Shown here: positions 9,200 to 18,702 of the stretch, one piece after another | Layout of the letters: each line of letters starts with the position of its first letter | How positions within the stretch are numbered: the first letter of the stretch is position 1 | Assembly (NCBI GenBank): GCA_034769895.1 | Contig: CM068372.1 | Location: 385,484,282-385,548,281 of the forward strand | DNA from: Magicicada septendecula | Lineage: Eukaryota > Arthropoda > Insecta > Hemiptera > Cicadidae | Direction: 5' to 3' | DNA: 64,000 nucleotides | Position numbers and translations under genes: made by a program | The notes under the pieces: model-generated | Seen by the model: the letters and a program-made list of their open reading frames with translations, nothing else | Databases searched by the model: none | Told to the model about the DNA's origin: nothing

Positions 9200-12007
9200 T
9201 GTAACGATAATATATATTGAAGATTGGCGCGTTATGTTAAAGCCTCACCTCAGGTTCGTCTATTGGTAATCGGATTTTTCGTTACGTACAATGTTATTGT
9301 GGACGGGTTACTTGTATTTATATAGTGTGCACTTGGATTACACCTTCCGTTAGAAATGCCGACTTGTAATATGGATGAATAATGTAGCGACAAACTCGCA
9401 CTGGAGTCGTCGATGTGTAAATATAAATGTGTTAGGTTGAACGGCTAATGGTTTTGTAAATTGCCGCTTACTCCCACTATGCTCCACGTTTCCGTGACGT
9501 CACTCACCGATGCCAACTATCGGGTCAGCTACAACCTGTGAATTCTATTTACTAATGTAACAGCAATAATAACGACACCCAGTTACCATCAAACATATAT
9601 CCTGGTGGAATCTTTTATTCGAAAACAACACTGGTTAATGGTTTAATAAATTTAAACAGAATAATCGTAATTGAATTACAAATTATAAATCTTCTCTTTA
9701 CCAGTTGGCAGCAGTAGTAGCCAAACGTTCAGTATTTCTTGAGAACAAAACCATGCTTTTTGTTAATGTTTTTAAATAAAATATATCAATTATCTCAGGG
9801 CGTATATGGTTCGGGGGTTATAAATTAAACAAAATATTACACTATTAATCAAAATACAAGTTTACAATTATGGGATATTACAACGTTAGAGTGATAGGTG
9901 CACACAGAAATCGTATAGTGGTTACCAGTTTAAAAAAAGGTTATGTTCAAATCAGGCTTTGATAGTTATTGTGTAAATTAATAGTTTTCGTTGTGTTTAA
10001 AAAGATGTTAGTCTTATATGGAGTTATTAGTGATTGTTTTTAGTGTTTGTGTTATATGGTGTCTGTAGATAAATTGATTATTACTTAAAATACGTGTATA
10101 CAAAGGTGTGTGTTGAAGTACGATATAATGAGATGTCAGATCACCAAATCCTCTTCTTGTACTCTTCTTGGTTGTAAATAGGTCCCACGTACACGTCAGA
10201 TCTTCTTCTCGTCCCTCGTCCACTTCAAATCTTCTTCCTGGTAGTTATTTCTTCTAATCCGTCTAATGGGTAGTCTTCTGTTATTGCAAAAAGTTCGTGT
10301 AGTGTACCTCTAACTGTATTTATTTAGTTGTATAGTTTTTTCACACTTTATAACACAAAATGTAAGACGATTTAAAAACGCGTCTGTTCGCTAAGATCGT
10401 TGTCAAAGAAGTCCCTTTTATTTATCCGAAATTTCTGGTTGCTAAGGGTAAACTTGGAACCTGGTTGGCTAATCCGGATCTACATTGTCATATACTTTTA
10501 TTATTTCAGAATCTAAATTTCGTTCAAAATCTTTAATTTAACATAACTTTTCTATACTGAATGGGAGTTTAAAACCATTATCAGCATTATTTTGATCTTC
10601 ACATTTGTTATATTTAGACACCAAACATGCCTATTTTTGCTTAAGAACTATGGATGTTACAATTTTATTATTTGGAATTTTCTTAAATAACTTGATATGT
10701 GTTATTTTGTTTCTACATTCCTTGTACACGTTATTACCTATAAATACATCTACCTTTTCACATTTGCTTTACAAAATTTCTAATATAATTGTTCAAAATT
10801 TACTAAAGTTGGTTTCACCTGGCCTATGCAATAGTATTATTTTCATCATCATGTTTTAACATCTCTAACAATTAAATTAACTTCTAACATTCACCAAAAT
10901 GGTTTAACATATAACGTTATTTTAACAACACAAAATATATATTATTCTAATAGTTAAATTCATGTCCACATGGCTATGATTATACCAATTCCTTGCACAA
11001 ATAATTGTTTTCTACTCAAACTGTATAGGTGTTTGACACTTAACAAAACATCTTTGTATAGTCCATTCTGCTTGGTTAATTAATTTACCATGGTTTAACA
11101 TCAGCTCTGTTATTATATTTGTTAACACAACATAAGAAAAAATGGAATTAATATCATTAAATTGACATTCCTTTAAACTAACTGTATCATCAGTTACATA
11201 TAAAAAACACAACACAAATACTATGATAACACTGTGCCTAAAACATAAAACATGCACATTGTACAAAACAAATTCTATACTAATTGGTTAGTCCCTTGTC
11301 AGCTAATTCACTCATTATTCTGACACTGTCTCTGTCATATTTACTATTTATATTGGTTTCAACATCCGTATACTTACTGATGTTTGACTTACAAAAATTA
11401 CAATAAATTGAACACTGTTGCTCTACCTCACCACACAGTTCTAATAATCTTGTTACATTTACTGTTTATCTAGGTTATACTCTTGTTATAAATGTTATTG
11501 TGACCATGTTATAATTTGTTGTTTACTGGACAACCCTATGAACTCTATATGTGACAATTATTGGTATGTTTCATGTATCTATAACCAGGTGTATTTATAT
11601 TTTTGTTACATCAATTAACTTAATTATTTACTAATATTTTTCTTACATAATATTATATGTTTGGGCCTATTATCCCTCACTTTGTATTTTGATTGGCTGG
11701 ATTTAATGATACATCAACTGAAACCATTTGTTTCTTTATAGTCCTGGTTCATAAACTGTTTGTCTTTATAATTCTTTGTTTGGTCAATACTGAAAATTCA
11801 TGTCATAGTTGGGGTTTGAAGATATCTGCATCACTTAGCCTAAATCATTAATTTGGGTACGGTCAGTTGTCTTACTAGTCAGTCTAAAATTGTTAGTCGT
11901 TCTTCTTCACTATCATCTTTGAAGATATTGTTCTTCTTGTTAGCTTCTTAACCAAAGTTTTCATTAAATCAGGTAAGATATTATGTTGTTCCAAATGTAA
12001 TGTTACA
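9200..12007 (-). repeat. 3' LTR of the gypsy element
   Basis: 2,808 bp, almost identical to 18703-21510. Most of it would be U3: in element sense the TATA-like CTATATAAATAC (9314-9325) lies only about 115 bp from the end, leaving a very short R-U5. It holds small open frames (84 and 69 codons) present in both LTRs, with no known similarity. An LTR this long is unusual for Ty3/gypsy. Confidence 0.95.
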
Positions 12008-12026
12008 TATTACCCTGCCACCAAAT
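12008..12026 (-). promoter_or_regulatory. Candidate polypurine tract
   Basis: In element sense TTTGGTGGCAGGGTAATA sits directly against the 3' LTR start (TGTAAC). A purine-rich stretch here normally primes plus-strand DNA. This one is short and broken by T and C, so the call is tentative. Confidence 0.4.
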
Positions 12027-13062
12027 TTGATCATTTTAATAAAATATTGTTTTTTGTTGAAATTATCAATTATCTTAACTTTCACATTGTCATTTGTTAT
12101 TCTTATTATGATCTGGTATACTTGTCTTTAATTATAAGTGTTCTATCCCTGGAACATGTTACTTCCCTAACAAATTAATCACCATATATTCTGGAATCAG
12201 TCGGGTGGCTCTCTTGACCTAATACCCCGCTGTCCTTACAATACATAATACAAAAATAATATCGATTGCTGGAGCTATCTCGTCAGTCAATCACATTTAA
12301 TAATCACTAGTCTATTCACGACTAAAATAAATAAAATAATATAATATATTCTTGGGATTGTTCACTCAGTCTAACTTCTCAGATCTAAATATTTCTTTCC
12401 ATTGATTCTTTCAGATGTTTATTTTCTTGTGGCGATATTAATAACATTTTTTATTTTTAATTGGTACTATCTTCCTTCCTTCTTTATCAGTACTGCTTAA
12501 TCTTCATTTTTCATTCACTATCTTCATTTAAATTAAAACATAACAAGTATTTGCATCTTCAGTTGTTGTTGATTCTCTCACAATCATGATAGGTTATTTG
12601 TAATGAATTCGTTTCTAGTCTTGTCTCATTTTCATCGTTGATTGTCTACATTTGTCCTTTCTTATTCATTTTATATCACTATAGTTTCTTCTAATTTATG
12701 GATGTTGTATCTTTCTTTCATATTCCAATAATAAGTTCATAACTGTGTTTAATAAGAGGTGCTTATTTTGTTTAGAAATTTGGAAATTTAATCCCAGTTG
12801 TTTATCTGCTTGATTCATCATAACATTATCAAACTGTACTGTAATTGGTCCTTTCTTTTCATTTGAATTCTGATATATTCAAATTTGTTTATTTGGCTTA
12901 ATTTAAAATTATATTTTGGATTATCAAAGTTGGTTAGATGAGCTTACTATGTTCTTTGAGTTTTGAGGTTTTATAATAATAAATTCTTCACTTCTAAATT
13001 AATTCTCATAAATAATTAGTTGTAAGTTGATCTTACTATTTCTTTAGAATTTTGTGGTTTTA
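12008..13062 (-). other. 3' non-coding tract between pol and 3' LTR
   Basis: 1,055 bp with no ORF of note on the element strand, where some gypsy elements carry env. It is strongly A-rich in element sense. I see no transmembrane or glycoprotein-like frame, so env is absent or fully eroded. Confidence 0.7.
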
Positions 13063-16000
13063 TCAACTTTGTTTATTAGGTTCATAATACATTTTTAAGG
13101 AAACTTGGTTGTATGTTCCCTTAATCTTTTTTGTTTCCACATCACTAATGACGTAAGTATTATTGTTATTGTTTTTTATAACAACATATGGTCCATTATA
13201 CAGTAATAATAGCTTTTTTGCTATTCCTTCCTTATAACTTGGCAATTCGCGGTTTTTTAACAATACCTTGTCTCCAATCTTGTACTGGATCACTTTCTGC
13301 TGAATTATTTTGTATTTTTTCCTTCTTTTCTCCACTTGTTCATTCAGTTTGCTGTGGAATCTCACGTTGTCGAACTGGTAAGCTGGGTTGTTTGGGAAAT
13401 TGATTATTTCACTAATTTCTCTGGGTGGTAGCCCTTCATGCATTATGGTATATGGAGTATCTTGTATTGCTTCATGGTAAGCTGAGTTGATAAAGCTTTC
13501 TGTTTGTATAATGTAGTCACTCCACTTCTGGTGTTTATCAAAACAATATGTCCTGAGTATACGGCCGACCTCCCTCAGTACTCTTTCCGCCGGGTTGCTA
13601 TTTGGGTGATAGACAGATGTTTTATATGTCTTGACACCTAAGTCTAACAAAGTCTCCTTCCATACCCTTCCTCGGAACTGAGTTCCGTGATCGGTAATAA
13701 TTGATCGTGGAGCTCCTAACTCTGGTATGTATTGTTGGATCACTATTTGCAAAATCTTTTTTGTAGTTGCCCGATTAATAGGGTATAGTTTTGTAAACTT
13801 GGAGTAATGGTCGAACATTATTATAATGAATTTATACTGTTTTCTCCCTCCACTACGAGGTAACGGACCACACACATCTAAAAATACTCTCTCTAATTTA
13901 CCAGTTGATGTAATAGGTTGCATAATTCCTTCTGTTTTTTCATTATTGCATTTTGCCAATTGACAGATGTGACACTGTCGAATACATTCTCTAACTCTTC
14001 TGTTGATGTTCTTAATGTAAGTGTGTTCCTCAAGTGCCTTCATTACTTTTAATGCACCCGTATGCCCATATCGGCTATGGTAGTCCAATATTAATTCCGT
14101 TTCTAAAGCTTTAGGTATCACCACCTTCCATGAGCCTTGGTTATTATTTGGTTTGTAAAATAGTATGTCTTCATGTAGACAGTAATATGCAGTGATTTTT
14201 TCATCCTGTTGGATCAGTCTTTGTCTAAAATTGTTGATTTTGGTATCCTCGGTTTGTTGTTGTGCAATTGATTTCATGATGTTTTCCAAACCTGACTTGT
14301 TTTTTATTATAGTGTATACCTTGATGACTGTTTCTTTTTCCCCTTCAAAAGTTTGTTGTTCTATGTTAATCCGGGACAATATATCTGCAGCAATATTCTG
14401 TTTTCCTGGAACATACTCCCAATTTATATGGTACTCCTGTAGTGCGAGTATCCACCTTGTCAATCTCCCATGGTTGATCTTGCAATTTTTTAGGAAAGAT
14501 ATTGACTTATGATCGCTCCTCACAGTTATTGAGTATCCAAGAATGTAGGTTCTGAATTTCCCACAAGCGAATACAACGCTTAATAACTCTTTTTCTGTTA
14601 CACTATAATTGCGTTCACATCCATTAAGTATTCTGCTTGCAAAACTCACCACCTGATGTTCTCCCTCACTATCTTCTTGATATAATACAGATCCTAAACT
14701 TATATCACTGGCATCACAGTTGATGAAGAAAGGTTGATTGAAATTAGGATGTTTTAATACAACTGAACTTAGGAAATTGTGCTTGATCGTTTGGAGTAAA
14801 TTGTCTTGTTCCTGTCCCCAGGACCATTTGTTCTTAGAGGATAATTGTGGAGAAAACTTTGCTGTCATTTCAGAATAATTTCTCTGAAACTTCCTATAAT
14901 AATTGCAAAGTCCCAGAAATGATTGAAGTTGCTTTTTATTTTTAGGACTTGGGAACTTCTGGATAGCTTCAACTTTTTCATTGGATGGTGTTATTCCTTG
15001 TCTTGTTAGGTTAAAACCCAGGAATTGGACTTCACTGGCGATAAGCTTAGATTTTTGAAGTTTTAGTGTAACGTTATTGTCTGATAGTTTTTGTAATACT
15101 TGTCCTACTCTGTCACAATGGTCTTCCCAATTCACTGAAGTAATCAACAAGTCATCAACATAGACTGTGGTATATGGAATAGTATCTGGACCCAATACCT
15201 GGTCCATACATCTTACGAATACAGCTACTGAATTTACCAGTCCAAACGGTAGTCTCTTGAACTGATAGTTCCTTCCTTCGAAAATAAAGGCGACGTACTT
15301 TCGACTATCTGGGTGTAGCTCCACCTGCCAATACCCACAAACCGTATCCCAGGTGCTAATAAATTGTATGCCATTGAACTTTTTCAGTATCTCCTCAATC
15401 TCTCCAGGAGATGTTCTGTCATTAACTATGATCTTATTAATCTCTCTAGCATCTAAACAGAGTCGTACTTTGCCATCTTTCTTTGGAACTGCTATTAACG
15501 GACTAGTATATGGGGAACAGCTATATTCAATAATGTCTTCTGCTATCATTTTGTCTAGTTCAGTCCTCACTGCTTCTTTTAATGCATAAGCAACGGGATA
15601 TGATTTTTTATTAAAATTGACAGGCTCCTTGAATTGTAATGTAAATTGATAATCCTTTACTTTGCCAGGTACATCAGAGAAAACATAGCGGTATTTATTG
15701 TATATTGAAATTAACTTTTCTATTTGTTGTGTGGTTAGATTATATTCATTTTGTTCTGACCGAAATCGTCGGATCTCTTCTAATTTTTCCAACCATAAAC
15801 TATCTTCACACCCAAAGTATTCCCTTCTTACATTCCACGACTCATCTTGGTTACTACTGAATTTTCTTATACTGTTGCATGAAGGTACATTTTTGTTTTC
15901 TACTAATCTTGCTGTCCATTCTATATTATCCACTTTTAATGACACTATGGCTTGTCTCATGTCAATTATTGCTGAGTATTTTCTCAAAATATCACAGCCT

Positions 16001-16460
16001 ATTAGTAGATTAAATGGTAGATTACTAGCTATTAGAAAAATCATAGGTATAGCTACATTTCTGCTGGTCACTGTTAATGATACCTGTTTTCTTATTGATT
16101 TGTTTTGCCTTCCAGTGGCTCCGATTAAAATTATATTTTGAACTGGTAAAGTTGGTAAGATGGCCTTACTATATTTTTGAATTTTGAGGTATTCATTGTT
16201 GTCGATTAACGACACGTTTGCGCCCGTATCTATCATACATCTTGTCTCTATTCCATTCACTTGGGCGATGATATAAACAATCTCATTATTTGAATTATTT
16301 TGCGTTATCGTGTCTTCGTTCAGTAGCTCTTCTCTAACATTCTTTAGGAAATGATTTTGCACTATTGTCAACGTATCGTCAGTCGTTTTGTCTCGTCCTA
16401 GTAAGTACCCAAATTGCCGGTTCAGTGATGGGACCTGGTGGATTTTCACTGCCGCAGTTC
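13063..16460 (-). CDS. pol: Pol polyprotein: protease, RT, RNase H, integrase
   Basis: The open frame from the GTG at 16449 encodes 1,128 residues, numbered here from that codon. Aspartic protease: CMIDTGANVSL (Asp74). Reverse transcriptase: LIAVPKKDGKVRLCLDAREI, STWDTVCGYWQV, RLPFGLVNS and the catalytic YVDD at 430-433. RNase H: INCDASDISLG (Asp579), a TEKELL acidic site near 619-621, SDHKS (Asp646) and ADILSR (Asp689). Integrase: zinc finger His791, His796, Cys826, Cys829; catalytic Asp858, Asp920 and Glu955. A C-terminal GPY/F-type module contains YNGPYVV near 1084-1090. There is no ATG at the start. The frame is closed by a TGA at 16468-16470, just upstream of the slippery site, so pol is best explained as the product of a -1 frameshift from gag. 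All key residues are present and the frame has no stop, so the enzyme could be functional. Confidence 0.95.
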
Positions 16461-16467
16461 GTTTAAA
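16418..16467 (-). promoter_or_regulatory. -1 ribosomal frameshift signal (gag-pol)
   Basis: In element sense the heptamer T TTA AAC (16467-16461) lies in the gag frame six codons before the gag stop (TGA, 16448-16446). After a 6-nt spacer, CGG-CAGTGA (16454-16446) can pair with TCACTG-aa-CCG (16428-16418), giving 6+3 bp with a 2-nt bulge and a 17-nt loop. The loop bases CCCA could pair with TGGG just downstream as a weak pseudoknot. A -1 slip at the heptamer leads exactly into the pol frame. Heptamer, spacer and stem fit the known rules for -1 frameshifting; usage is inferred. Confidence 0.85.
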
Positions 16468-18620
16468 TCAGGGCTGATCTCCTCAGTCCTGTTGTCTGAT
16501 TTATTGGGTCTGTCTCTGTTCTGCGCCTCTTGTACCTCAATGGCGTTATTATTGAACGTCACTGAATTTCGATTATTTCTGTTGTCGTCGCAGCTTCTAC
16601 TTCGCCGATGTTCATCGCGGTAGTGCTGGTTACTCTCCTCCTGAAAACTTCTTCCACGAGTTCCATTATAGTTTGCTCGTCCCTGGTACCAACGTCTTCC
16701 CACATCCCTATCGTCAACGCTTATATAATTCACTTGTCTTCTATATGTTTGATTTTGACTGTTATTATTGCTGTTATTATTATGCCTATACCGGTTATCA
16801 TAGTTGTTGTTATAACCCCGGTTGTTCTGGTACTGGTGGTCTCTGTCATTGGCACGCTGGTATCCATTATTGTTATTATTTGTAGGAGGGCTACGGTAAT
16901 AGTGGTTGTTGTTATTGTTGTTATTATTTGCGTTATTTCGTGGATAGCTATTGGTGTTATTCTGGTTTTGGTAACCGCGCTGATAGTGGTTACCGTTGTT
17001 GTTATAACTATTGTTTGGTCGTTGCCCGTTGTTTTCGTATGGGGCGTCGCGGCGACCATTATTTCTATTTATCTCATCATTTCTTCGTCTATACTGGAGG
17101 AAGTTCTTCTCCTGTTCCATCTCTGCCAATAATGTTGACATCTCCTCGATGGTTTGTATGCGTCCATTTATTCGGCCTCTTGTAATTTCGCCACCATAGT
17201 GGTATGCTAATAGCCGCACTAAACACTCTGTAGGAATTGCAGGCTCTAAATGTCTGGCTATATTTATTTTGCCAAGAAAATATGCGGTTGAAGTTTGCTT
17301 GCCGTGCAGGTCATATCTGCCCAATCCTATGTCACTTCTTATCATGTGTTGTGTGGCATCGGACCAATATTTGGATTTGAACTGTTTCTTAAATTCCTGG
17401 AAGTTCTGTATACTCGGCCGCATCGCCGTCCACCAGTTGTCATATACCTTTCGGAACATCTCGTCCAACATGCTCCTTATCACAAACCATCTGTCTTCTC
17501 CGGTTTTGGCTATCTTCTCTTCGACTCGTTCTAAGAATAGCATGGGGTTTCTTCTATAGTTTTGAAAATCGATCACCTCTCGATTTTCTTCGCATGTTGT
17601 ATGGGCACCGGTACACTGTCTGTTTTTTAAGGAATTGATTTCGTCTCTATGAGCAGTTGTTTGGTCTTGTACTCGATTGAGACTACTACTCATATCTTCT
17701 AACCTCTCTCCCATCACTGCTTGGTTGGTTCTGATATTTTCAACTCGTCCATTCGTTTCTTCCCGGGCGCTCAGTATCACTTGATTCATCCGCTCACACC
17801 TTTCCTTGTTCTCGGATTCTACCCTCTTAATTTCAGTCACCGGTTCTTCCAGCTTCTTGTCCCATTCTTCCTGCAATTGCCGGTTATTAATTTCCATCTT
17901 GTTATTCCACTCTTCTTTTAATGACTCTCTGTGTTCATCTAATTTTTTCATGGTCTCTTGGTAATTTCCCTTCAATTCTTCCCTCAATGCTCTATTGTTT
18001 TCGTCTATTTTCTCTTCCATTTTACTGCTATTCTCTTTCAATTCTCGGCTCAATTCCTCCTTGGTTTGTTTATTATCACTCTTTATTTCCTCCATCTTCT
18101 TACCCAAGTCTTCCTTCAATTTCTCTAAGTTCTTATTACTGTTCTCTATGGACTGTTTATTGTCCTGTTTTAATTCCTCCTTCAATTTTTCTAAGTTCTT
18201 ATTACTCTCCTCCATTTTCTTACTGAAATCTTCCTTCAATTTCTCTAAGTTCTTATTACTGTTCTCTATGGACTGTTTATTGTCCTGTTTTAATTCCTCC
18301 TTCAATTTTTCTAAGTTCTTATTACTCTCCTCCATTTTCTTACTGAAATCTTCCTTCAATATTTCTAAGTTCTTATTACTGTTCTCTATGGACTGTTTAT
18401 TGTCCTGCTTTAATCCCTGCATTAATTCCATCATACTTTTGAACATTTCTTGCGTCTCCTCGCCTTCCGTTTGTGTGGTTTCTTCTGGTTGTTTTTCCGG
18501 ATCCTTCCTTGTTATAATTTCTATTTCTTCAACCGGTGTCGCTTCTTTGTCTTCCATATTTGACTCGTCTACCTTCTCGGTTTCGACCGCTCGTTTTCGC
18601 GATACCTCTCGCTTCCTCAT
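16446..18620 (-). CDS. gag: Gag structural polyprotein with long coiled coil
   Basis: 724 residues. The ATG at 18620-18618 follows AAACAAG (A at -3) and is the first in frame after the primer-binding site. Residues 1-60 are charged and Glu-rich. About 60-340 is a long Lys/Glu-rich coiled coil that includes a 40-residue repeat (NSNKNLEKLKEDFSKKMEES...) about two and a half times. About 350-510 looks like a retrotransposon Gag core: NPMLFLERVEEKI, then EFKKQFKSKYWS, then AYFLGKINIARHLEP. From about 520 on it is Asn-, Arg- and Tyr-rich (N runs, RGR). No CCHC zinc knuckle is visible, so RNA binding probably relies on the basic Asn/Arg-rich tail. It is much longer than a typical gypsy Gag because of the coiled coil. 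Confidence 0.92.
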   Translation of the reverse strand: MRKREVSRKRAVETEKVDESNMEDKEATPVEEIEIITRKDPEKQPEETTQTEGEETQEMFKSMMELMQGLKQDNKQSIENSNKNLEILKEDFSKKMEESNKNLEKLKEELKQDNKQSIENSNKNLEKLKEDFSKKMEESNKNLEKLKEELKQDNKQSIENSNKNLEKLKEDLGKKMEEIKSDNKQTKEELSRELKENSSKMEEKIDENNRALREELKGNYQETMKKLDEHRESLKEEWNNKMEINNRQLQEEWDKKLEEPVTEIKRVESENKERCERMNQVILSAREETNGRVENIRTNQAVMGERLEDMSSSLNRVQDQTTAHRDEINSLKNRQCTGAHTTCEENREVIDFQNYRRNPMLFLERVEEKIAKTGEDRWFVIRSMLDEMFRKVYDNWWTAMRPSIQNFQEFKKQFKSKYWSDATQHMIRSDIGLGRYDLHGKQTSTAYFLGKINIARHLEPAIPTECLVRLLAYHYGGEITRGRINGRIQTIEEMSTLLAEMEQEKNFLQYRRRNDEINRNNGRRDAPYENNGQRPNNSYNNNGNHYQRGYQNQNNTNSYPRNNANNNNNNNNHYYRSPPTNNNNNGYQRANDRDHQYQNNRGYNNNYDNRYRHNNNSNNNSQNQTYRRQVNYISVDDRDVGRRWYQGRANYNGTRGRSFQEESNQHYRDEHRRSRSCDDNRNNRNSVTFNNNAIEVQEAQNRDRPNKSDNRTEEISPDLNELRQ
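18109..18420. repeat. 120-bp tandem repeat inside gag
   Basis: 18121-18240 and 18241-18360 are nearly identical, and 18361-18420 is a partial third unit. The period is 120 bp, or 40 codons, so it expands the coiled coil in phase. The high similarity of units suggests recent duplication or ongoing homogenisation. Confidence 0.9.
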
Positions 18621-18678
18621 CTTGTTTATTTTGGTTTATCTGTCTATTAATAATAATTTAATTTATATTAAATTACAC

Positions 18679-18702
18679 GCCTCACACATTGGTGCGCCAA
18701 TT
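18679..18702 (-). promoter_or_regulatory. Primer-binding site
   Basis: Three bases after the 5' LTR the element sense reads TGGCGCACCAATGTGTGAGG. This resembles the TGGCGCCCAACGTGGGG class of sites complementary to the 3' end of tRNA-Lys, with several mismatches and extra bases. The tRNA assignment is tentative; the position is as expected. Confidence 0.6.

Noticed and set aside
9200..9270. 71-codon open frame at 9054-9269
   Set aside because: It spans the LINE/LTR junction and is chance.
12008..13062. A possible env gene after pol
   Set aside because: No open frame or glycoprotein-like feature on the element strand.
13188..16141. Plus-strand open frames within pol
   Set aside because: Antisense shadows of an ORF with full domain support.
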